Positions 56,197 through 64,000 of a stretch of 64,000 nucleotides of DNA are shown in pieces. Source of the stretch: Siphonodentalium dalli. Lineage: Eukaryota; Mollusca; Scaphopoda; Gadilida; Siphonodentaliidae. The stretch lies in NCBI GenBank assembly GCA_032622095.1, contig CP136067.1, forward strand, positions 54,663,899 through 54,727,898, read 5' to 3'. The stretch's first letter is position 1. Each line of letters starts with the position of its first letter. The notes under the pieces are model-generated. The model was given only the letters and a program-made list of their open reading frames with translations. It was not told the origin of the DNA and did no database searches. A program made the translations under genes and the position numbers.

Positions 56197-58111
56197 TTAA
56201 ATCAGGGGAAAAAACCCTATTTTCATATTATCAGCATCCCTGTCCAAAAAATGGTGTGTAATTACTGGAGCTTTGGTGTCTCAGTCCTGGAGCTCTAGTT
56301 TTTCTTATTAAATCAGCATCTCTTGCACAAATCAATAGTATTTCCATGATCATATAGTATGAATGTGGTGTCATCGAGGGCTTTCTTCCCTCATATGGTG
56401 TGCCTGTATACTCGAAAATTGAAGAAAATCAATGTCGCCCCCGACTAATACAGAAAGTAATGCTAATGCAAGTAGCCCCAACTAATATATACCACAGATA
56501 ATATAATGCTATCACGAGTCGCTCCAGCTAAAACAGAAGGTGATACTATTGCAAGTCAGCCATTTTGATAAAGAAGTTGGGCTAGCTCCCTACCCATCCA
56601 AACCAATGAAACCAAGAGGTGATATGTCAATATGAGTTAATGCTAAGTTATGGAGAAACCTATTTATTCACCAGGGGTGTTTTGTTACATATAACCATGA
56701 ATTGCGCTTAAGCGCAATTGATTGCGCTTAAGCGCAAATAATTACACTTAAGCGCAATTAATTGCGCTTAAGCGCAATGGTTGCGCTTAAGTGCAATTGA
56801 TTGCACTTAAGCGTAATTATTTGCGCTTAAGTGCAATTGATTTCGCTTAAGCACAATTAATTATTAAATGTGAATTTGGCCTCCCATAATCATCTAGTCT
56901 TATAGCAATTTCATGTTTAAAATGTTTTGTTTCGTTAAATGCAGTCGTTTTGCACAATAGTCTCTGTATAGACAACAGACACATGTTCTAGGGACGTGGC
57001 TAGAAGTTTCCTCAAATTTCCGGCCAACTGCACCCCCCCCCCCCCCCCCCCCCCCCCCCATTGAACCAAACATCAATCTCACAGGTTCGCAGAATTCCAT
57101 TTGCTCCCCTTGGAAATATTCAACCTGACAAACACTAAGATTGGAAAATTACCAACTTTTACTGGTTGAAAAAAAAATCAAACAATGAGAACAATGCCAA
57201 CCAATATATGGTGTCAAATTAATGTCCAACTAATGTTGTGTCATGCATGAAATTTCCGACTGCTGGAATGTACCAAAGTTTAGTTTATATATATTTATTT
57301 CAAATATATGTCAAATTTAGATAACACATGATATATAACACATACATTTGTTTATACATACAAAGGAATTGGGGGACAAGTGCTGACACTTAAGGGTACC
57401 CCCTCTCCCATATGTTATTACACTGAAAAAATAAATAATTAGTAATGGCAAAGCAACATGACTACCAAAACAAGTTGAACATATATACAGATCACTGGAT
57501 ACAACCTCTCCCGAGTTAGTCATAAGTTTGTATATGTATTTATTTAAAATCGGGTTTGTTTGTTGCGTTTGCTGGCTTGTACGTATCATTATTTGGAACA
57601 GTTAGTCAAAATAATCCTGATTTTCCTCACGTATGAATGACTGCACAGCTAAGCAAATTGTACCAAAGTTCGGGGTGGGGGTCGAGACACCCAACCAACC
57701 CCTGTCGTCACGTCCCTGTTCAACTGACAAGTTTCGTGTGTTCTTCACAACATCTTCGGAATTTGATTCAGGAGGCCTAGAGCTGTCACGTTTAGATATG
57801 CTTGCCCTCATCAATAAACACACTTTAACTTGAAAAAAAGATGCGATTAAGTCGGATTGGCAGCAAATTATGTGCCGTGTATATACACATAGAAGAAAAG
57901 CATGACTTTCACAACAAACATGAACTTTATAAATATAAGATACAAATGATACTTGTGTCAAATACATGAGCCATGTTTGACGCTGGGAGAACATTAAACA
58001 TAGTTTCGGAGACCACGTGGATTTCAAAATCTGACCTAGAATCGGGAATTAGCCCCGCCCCCGTAATCGGCTTCGGATTCTGAATCCGGATTTTTAGCGA
58101 AATAACGACTC

Positions 58112-58734
58112 TGGCGATAGTAAGGCGCAAACTCCATGCAGGGTTTACCTCCCTTGTTGACTCCGGTAATACCGCTGCAACCGGCGACATTTCACCCACA
58201 TTTGGTGGACTTGCGCGAAAATAAGATATAATCTAAGCGAACAGAGCAAAATGCTGCCCTTGTTAAGCACACAAAATATCGAACAAAATTTGTATAAATT
58301 TTGAACCTTAAGTTTGAAAAGTCCCACTAAAACCGAAGAACTATATTTCGAAACGGTGTGATTCGGTTCTCCGATTATTTTATCACCACAAAAGTCAAAA
58401 CGCACATGGACGACAATGTCACGACAACACGCATGGCAAATCAGACACAAGAGTTGTAATTTGCTTCAATTTTGATGAGTTGCTTGCGAAAATCGTCAAC
58501 AAAACTACTGCTCTGATCCTCCATTCTGTCATTAAGATTTTAGTGCGGGAATCGTTCTCAAAGCACATAGGAAATTTGACTTTGGGGCGATCGGTTTTCG
58601 CCATTTTGTTCGGACAACCCCGCGCTAAATATAGAAACGGAATATGTAGCCAGCCGGTGACAGAGTCAGAAAGGAAGTATGACTGGTGCGCCCTGTGAGA
58701 GATTGAGTAAGGCGATGCAGTTAGCGCGTACTGT
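58112..58734. other. No gene seen
   Basis: Between R1 copy 6 and the duplicated block; several short frames, none with a domain. Low similarity to other parts of the window. Confidence 0.45.
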
Positions 58735-59053
58735 GACAAACACACTCGATTAATTATCTTCATCCGGGCACTCTGAACCAACGGGGCCCGCATGTTCGTT
58801 ATGTCGCAATAATCAAAGTGCCACTTTAAACTGCAAAGATTTCTATTCATTGGTGGGACATGTTCAAATAACAAGTCGAACAAACGGTCATACTTAAAGG
58901 TACACAATCCGATTCTATTGTCGCCGTATCATCAGTTTCCAACAACAACAACAACATTTCTTCAAAAGACGCTTAAGTTTTCAGAATCGATTAACCCTTT
59001 ACCCAACAGAAGGGCCCTGTGCCAATGCATTCTCTTATATATGCGAGTCGACT

Positions 59054-59867
59054 TTAGTCGAGCTGTTTTCCGAGTCTAGTAGAAATATAGTAGAGCCTCT
59101 TTAGAAGGGGAATAAGCTCTGGTTTGCGGATATGTATAAGAATGAAACACAGACTGTTGCGTAGAGCGTGTTCCGTGTCCAGTATAAGATTTTCCGTGTA
59201 GATGTTCCGGGTTAGAAGAAGTGTACAAATCTTGAGGAATTAGTCGTTTTAATTTGTACATGGATAAACATATGTAACAGCAGCAACAATATATATATAT
59301 ACACATAACATCTGTCTAGCATATAATGACCCCGCGCCGGATCGCATAGCATGCAGCCCGACGGGTAAACTTGTCCGACAGCAATCTTCCAAATTCTGAA
59401 TCTCTCTAGTGTTTTCTATCCTCCCTACCCAAAATTACCGTAGCTTTTTATATTTTTTTCGATGCAGTTCGCGATTGGTTATAACTGGTGTGATTTCGTT
59501 ACCAATCCGTTACCCGTTGTTACAACATAGGTGATTGGGCAATTACACATATGTAGAGAAAGCCGCTAACAATATATTCCCATGAATTATTTGTTTCGAT
59601 AATCTGGATCTTTTTACACAATATATTCTTAATTCGAGCGACTATTCATAAATGGGCTTTTTGCGATTGTATAATGTTTTAACAGGTTTTAGAAATTTGC
59701 CGAAGGCTACCCATTTACGACATATGTTGTAATTAGCGCTGATTATGTCAAAGTCGATCGACGTACGTGGTATTGTTATGGAATCGTGATCAATTTGAGC
59801 AAGGGGGGATTTATTCACTCTGACACGACCATAGGTCGCCTCGCATATATAAGAGAATGCATTGGCT
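59054..59867. other. Interior of the TTAA element, non-coding
   Basis: No domain in either strand. A (TA)n run is near 59290-59302. It ends with an inverted copy of the CCAATGCATTCTC hairpin sequence at 59829-59866 (GACCATAGGTCGCCTCGC side outward). Confidence 0.5.
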
Positions 59868-59880
59868 TAACACATTAAAA

Positions 59881-61782
59881 TACTTGGAGGGTATCAAGGG
59901 AAACATTAGATTTAATTCACCTTAAACGCAAAACATGCAGATTAATGCAAAAGCACCCCAAAGACTCAGAGTACAGAACCATGTATAATAACCTAACCAG
60001 ACAAGTAAATAAAGCAGTTAAACGGGAACAAAGGGAATCTTGGGAAAGGGTTACCACCGAACTTGGGGAAAGACAACTAGACGGGAAATTCTGGAAAACA
60101 TTCAAAATTCTAACTAGCCAAGCTACCTCCAATAATAATGACAAACCGCTCAAAAACGAGGCCGACGAATCATTCACAAACAACAAAGACAAAGCCAAAA
60201 TTTTTGCGACGTCATTACAAAACATCCACAAAACCCACCAGGGGGACCAATTTGATGGGAAATTTAGGAAAAAAGTAATTGAACATGTAAGACAATATAA
60301 ACAAACTTACGGTTCCTTAAAATACCCCATACCAGAGGCAGATGACAAGCATATACTGGCAACTCCCATCTCCTCCCTAGAAATTCAAGACTGCCTCAAG
60401 CGTGCGAAACCAAACAAAGCCCCAGGGGACGACGAATTAACCTTCGGCATAATCAAACAAGGCCCCAAATCACTGTTCGATAGATTAGAACTAATATATA
60501 ACAAATGTCTACAGCACGGATACTTCCCTAAATCCTGGAAATCCGCTATTGGGGTGATGATTCCAAAACCGGGCAAAGACCACAAAATAGCTACCAACTT
60601 TAGACCAATCAGCCTACTTCAGTGTATGGGTAAATTTTTGAAAGAATCATCAGCACTAGATTATTATCCTACTTAGAGAACAAAAACTTTTAAAATAAAT
60701 TTCAACGTGCATATCGTAAAGGCAAAGATGGAACCGAACACATCTACATGTACAGAATAGTTGAAGATATGCGCACAGCATTGGGTCGTGATTGGGAGGG
60801 GGCCGCCATTTTCTTGGATGTAGAAAAGGCCTTCGACTCCGTGTGGCACCATGGCCTTCGCTACAAACTAAAAACAACAACCGACATACCCACCAAAATG
60901 TTACGACTCATATCATCATTTCTCATGCACAGATCTATCAAAGTTAGGGTGGGTGACGAAAGTTCAGACAATGTTGACCTCAAAGCAGGTACTCCTCAAG
61001 GGTCGGTCCTAAGCCCGCTACTTTTCCTAATATACGTCAATGACATCCCCCACAATCCACTTCATAACATACAAATATCACAATTTGCCGACGATCTGGG
61101 CCTTTGGACCACCGGGGGGAACCCCAAAACGTTGTAATTAAGATTACAAAAACAACTTAATGACCTGGAAATATGGTGTTCCAAATGGCGCATCAAACTC
61201 AACGCCAAAAAAACTCAGTTAATTTTATTTAGTAGAAAACATACTAAAAGCAAACTAAATTTATCCATCTTTGGGGAAACTTTCGAACAAACCCAGGAAG
61301 CAACTCTATTAGGCATAACCCTCGACAACAGATTATCTTTTCACCCCCATATTAAAAACATTTCGACCAGGGCCTCCCAAAGAATTGGGCTATTAAGGAT
61401 GCTCAGGGGCACCTCATGGGGACTCAATCCAGAAACCCTGATTAAACTATATAAGCAATTTATACGACCAATCATGGAATATGGGGCCATAATAATAGCC
61501 GATCTTCCCAAATCCACACTCAACAAACTCCAAATTATACAGAATAAAACATTAAGAATGGCCCTTCAGGAAAATATACGTACCCCCATCAGAACGTTAC
61601 ATGATACAGCCGATATACCAACTATTCGCGTCAGATTACAAGTACTAGCCGCAAACAGTCTTATCAGACTACAAGGCAGTACTTTAGTCGACGAATTAGA
61701 ACTTAGGAAAACATTACTCACCAAAGACAAAACAAAAGCAGCTGGCCGGCGACGCGAAGTTGGTTCTGGTTCAGCGGAATAA
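59881..61782 (+). pseudogene. Reverse transcriptase of the 5'-truncated LINE (no endonuclease)
   Basis: Frame 1 from the insertion edge to 60676 holds the pre-RT helix region (KDSEYRTMYNNLTRQVNKAV), KRAKPNKAPGDDEL, a PKSWKSAIGVMIPKPGKD block and FRPISLLQCMGK. A frame change near 60650-60667 moves to the next frame: GKDGTEHIYMYRIVEDM, FLDVEKAFDSVWHHGL with the first catalytic Asp, GTPQGSVLSPLLFLIYVNDI, and QFADDLGLW with the Asp pair. Two nonsense codons interrupt this frame (TAA near 60688 and TAA at 61135-61137). The thumb and tail (WCSKWRIKLNAKKTQLILFS, then GITLDNRLSFHPHI) run to the stop at 61780-61782. The motifs are of the Jockey/CR1 type, different from the LINE at 0.8-7 kb. Dead copy. 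Confidence 0.9.
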
Positions 61783-63137
61783 ACCCCTCAATGGTCATGC
61801 CATCACTCCCCCAATTCAACGAACACTTCCCAATCAACATAAATAAATAGACTTATCTCATAAAACTCATAAAACGCTAGGTCGATCAAGTTACTAACAC
61901 AGTTCAATCTAAAGGAAAGTAAGTATACAAGTAGACATCTCATTATCGAGTCAGCCCCACCAGGATGACATGTAATTATAAATTATGTTTCAACAGGGCT
62001 CGATGAGACGTACTGCTCATCGACAGGATATCACAGTGAAATGGCCACGCCCTCTCTGCAGTAAAGCAAGCCCTCAATAAAACCCACTGGTAATACTCAG
62101 CTTAAACAACCTATTGGGTATGTACTAACCCATGTATGCAACATCCGCAATATCGACCGTCTAACAAGACTAACATAATATTAAAACGTAGGGTAGCGAG
62201 GGCTCCGGCCCTAGATGGCTCCTTGGGCGCTGATGAATGTCATCGGGCGGCATAGATACCCTTTTGGTGGCCATTGAGTAATTATCTCTATCAAACAACC
62301 AATGACTAACCTGCTAACCTTAAAAAAAAAATTAACAAAAAAAATTAACCCACACACCAAATACAATGTGTACAGGCTGGCACAAGAATATTCCGAGCCT
62401 GCCTTTACGCGTTGTTAGTTGTTTGCCTGTGTGGTCGCAGTATAAGCTATCAATATAATCTCCCTCAACTGACTTACTACCACAATACAAACTTAAACAC
62501 ATGTTCTCAACCACGCCCGTACATACACGAAGACACAATACTAGCAACAACAGTCGGTACCCAATCCTCAGAGACATATCACCAACAGTCTGGCCTCAGC
62601 TGCGTCCTCATCCGTCCTCATCTGTGCAACAACACAACCAGGTCAACGGGCTCTGAGATTCACACAGGAGTGTAAGGCGGGCATTGCACCACCGAGAGTT
62701 GGGGAGCCCCGACCGACCTTAAGTCAACCGGCCGGCATTGCACACCCTTCCTAGAGTTGAGCCCGTAGTATAAGCCCTAAATATAACAGACTAAGGCAAC
62801 GGAGTTCAAGCATGCACCAACTTGGACACTAGTTTACAACAAACCACTAAATAAAAAGATATCAACTAAGTTAAACAAACAGAACTCGTATTACAATCAA
62901 GGTAAGTCTTCTCGCTGGTCCGCTTTTGGAACGGGGGGGGGGGCTTTGCTTCCTGCAGGGTGGCATGTAACCCATACTCCACAAGCAAGCACCAAATGAC
63001 TAGAAAACACTCACAACCAAACTCAACAAACGCTCTTCAGCGGCACTATATCACTCAACCGTGGGTTGTAGGAGAGGGCTTACAGCCCTTTCAAATCTTC
63101 CCGGGGGGATCTTCCCAAACCCAAACTCCAAACTCTC
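59881..63137 (+). mobile_element. 5'-truncated LINE with 13-bp target duplication
   Basis: TAACACATTAAAA lies at 59868-59880 and again at 63138-63150. The insert begins in mid-ORF and ends in CCCAAACCCAAACTCCAAACT, a short heptamer-like tail instead of poly(A). The coding part is 59881-61782; 61783-63137 is a long A/C-rich 3' UTR with a G run at 62932-62943. Truncation at the 5' end plus a variable-length target duplication is the normal signature of target-primed reverse transcription. Confidence 0.85.
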
Positions 63138-63150
63138 TAACACATTAAAA

Positions 63151-63216
63151 ATTATAAAATTGTTAAAGAATGTAAGAGAAAATGGTAAAAAGTGTTAAAA
63201 AAAGATTTTTTTTTAG
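63151..63216. other. A/T-rich remnant of the host element
   Basis: AAAATTGTTAAAGAATGTAA and a T run; continues the sequence left of 59868 once the LINE is removed. Confidence 0.5.
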
Positions 63217-63283
63217 GCCAATGCATTCTCTTATATATGCGAGGCGACCTATGGTCGACTCGCATATATAAGAGAATGCATTG
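63217..63283. repeat. Perfect ~30-bp-arm hairpin, CCAATGCATTCTC family
   Basis: GCCAATGCATTCTCTTATAT, then ATGCGAGGCGACC-TATGGTCGACTCGCAT, then the inverse. The same arm appears at 59024-59053 (forward) and 59829-59867 (reverse), so four copies sit in this element. Contains a nested ATATAT and the NsiI-type ATGCAT palindrome. Confidence 0.92.
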
Positions 63284-63444
63284 GCACAGGGCATAACTGT
63301 AACTATCACAATGTGGTCAAGGAGCCGGTTCCAATGATATCCATATTTGTATGGTTCTATTGAGACAGACCGAAGATATTTTAGGCTGTTGAAGCTTTAT
63401 TTGGCCGGTACTGGCCGGTTTGTTGGGTAAAGGTTTAATCTCAA
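63284..63444. other. Right end of the TTAA element and junction
   Basis: Unique sequence, a GGCCGGTACTGGCCGG palindrome near 63401, the TGTTGGGTAAAGG terminus, TTAA and six further bases before the duplicated target sequence. Confidence 0.6.
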
Positions 63445-63905
63445 TAAGTTTTCAGAATCGATTAATTACCAAATAATAATGAAAACTACTGTCAACTTTA
63501 GTATAAAATTTTCCAAAACGTGTTAATTATCAACATTTTATTCAACGCAATTTGGTATGGAAAGTATGTAGGTCGGCTCGTCTAATATATGCTAGGGCGC
63601 CATATATTCCAGGTGATGAATCAAATATTGTTTATATACTCCCGAAGCCGAATAAATAGTAATTTTGGAACGTTAATTCTGATTTGTATCTTTAATTCAT
63701 TATTATCTGAACATGTCCTCGTCAGCGAGTAGTGGTTAACTTACCAAGATAAAGAATTGACACATATGCAGCCGAGAGTAAAACCAAGACTTTCCAGCAG
63801 TGCCTTAGATTGGATGAACCCCGGCAGGACGACATGGTTGTTCAATATCCAATGTCGCAACCATCACGTATATCTGGGACTGACACCCTACAAGACAAGG
63901 TACAT

Positions 63906-64000
63906 ATATTATATTATGTTGGTTGGAAAGTTGACCCAACGTTGATTGGAAAGTAAAATGGGACAAGACGTCGTGGATAGCTTTGCCGGTATAGTATACC
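63906..64000 (+). repeat. Block shared with 30195-30290
   Basis: TTGGTTGGAAAGTTGACCCA to GCCGGTATAGTATACC matches 30195-30290 with one substitution (GGGAC/GGGGC). It runs off the window. In copy 1 of the neighbouring duplicated block (19680 on) a different sequence follows, so this is an independent repeat or a second breakpoint. Confidence 0.88.

Larger units (their letters stand above)
54748..56888 (+). mobile_element. 2141-bp foldback element, TATGGGAGGCC ends, 6-bp target duplication
   Basis: TATGGGAGGCCAAATTCACA and its exact inverse at 56869-56888; ATCATC at 54742-54747 and 56889-56894. R1 copy 3 keeps the empty site with one ATCATC, so the boundaries are exact. Directly inside each end is an array of (TTGCGCTTAAGCGCAA) palindromic phrases, 54778-54998 and 56700-56865. 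The interior carries two younger insertions, a TA MITE (55322-55531) and a TTAA element (55554-56196), plus unique sequence (55010-55310, 56210-56690). No transposase. Confidence 0.93.
54081..58111 (-). mobile_element. R1 TIR element, copy 6, interrupted by a foldback element
   Basis: GAGGCGTTATTTCGC at 54081 and GCGAAATAACGACTC at 58111. Three bases (TCA) separate it from copy 5, same orientation. Sequence is continuous with R1 except for 54748-56894. C run of 27 (57033-57059). Without the insertion it would be about 1.9 kb, like copy 3. Confidence 0.9.
58995..63434 (+). mobile_element. 4.4-kb TTAA-flanked element with piggyBac-like ends, carrying a LINE
   Basis: TTAA (58991-58994) followed by CCCTTTACCCAACA; TGTTGGGTAAAGGT followed by TTAA (63435-63438). 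A second inverted pair lies just inside: CCCTGTGCCAATGCATTCTC at ~59017 with its inverse at ~63263-63290. CCCTTT-type termini at TTAA are typical of piggyBac-like elements (family knowledge). No transposase is visible; the interior is 59.0-59.87 kb non-coding, then a LINE. The flanks also show a 21-base direct duplication (58974-58994 and 63445-63465) plus six extra bases on the right, which a simple TTAA insertion does not explain. Confidence 0.7.
58735..63905 (+). repeat. Duplicated block, copy 2, split by nested insertions
   Basis: 58735-58994 and 63445-63905 match 18954-19680 in order. The part between is absent in copy 1. The embedded TTAA MITE spans 58898-63691 with TTAA at 58894-58897 and 63692-63695, itself interrupted. 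Confidence 0.9.

Noticed and set aside
58419-58907. 162-codon minus-strand frame
   Set aside because: Its last third is the duplicated block (also at 18926-19120) and the rest is unrelated sequence, so it spans a repeat boundary.
62960-63148. Frame in the 3' part of the truncated LINE
   Set aside because: Lies in A/C-rich 3' UTR and runs across the target duplication.

Overview
This window reads as intergenic or intronic DNA from an AT-rich animal genome, most likely a marine invertebrate such as a mollusc, brachiopod or other repeat-rich lineage. The evidence is animal-type non-LTR retrotransposons with an esterase-bearing ORF1, GT/AG-bounded exon-like pieces (a carbohydrate sulfotransferase exon and a FLYWCH finger), many foldback and TIR elements, satellites, and a 100-N scaffold gap (30395-30494). 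There is no operon structure and no prokaryotic gene. The species cannot be fixed from the sequence. The four-base to family-level calls below come from reading the bases by eye; percent identities were not computed.

Layout. 1-90: stray inverted piece of the 390-bp satellite. 636-~7000: LINE-1 of this window on the minus strand, with a broken ORF1 (coiled coil plus SGNH esterase), an uninterrupted 1151-codon ORF2 (APE plus RT), and a pentamer 3' tail. 7195-9352: 37-bp minisatellite with higher-order repeats. 10124-10724 and 11291-~12710: two foldback elements. 12982-17308: 390-bp satellite array, 11 units. 17352-18287: a palindromic MITE fragment and a 745-bp element with perfect 91-bp TIRs. 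18950-19680: a block duplicated at the right end of the window. 19783-29964: four copies of a TIR element called R1 here, arranged around a 3.9-kb foldback element. 32098-37430: a 5.3-kb palindrome whose loop is a minisatellite that switches strand and whose left arm carries a 2.6-kb transposon insertion. 37779-48260: a large inverted duplication whose ends carry two copies of an exon-like ATG-to-splice-donor segment. 48462-48735: sulfotransferase exon. 49981-50826: LINE C-terminal remnant and FLYWCH remnant. 52026-58111: two more R1 copies, the second interrupted by a foldback element that itself holds two further elements. 58735-64000: the duplicated block again, split by nested insertions that end in a 5'-truncated LINE.

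How the parts relate. The dominant theme is nesting and inversion. Several insertions can be placed to the base because a paralogous empty site lies elsewhere in the window: 54748-56888 (6-bp target duplication), 32340-34982 (7-bp) and 58995-63434 (TTAA). Two foldback elements share TATGGRAGGCC termini and 6-bp target duplications, and a third shares one such terminus, which suggests one active family whose arms are built from unrelated tandem repeats. The strongest candidate for something undescribed is this foldback family together with the R1 cluster and the strand-switching palindrome at 32-37 kb.
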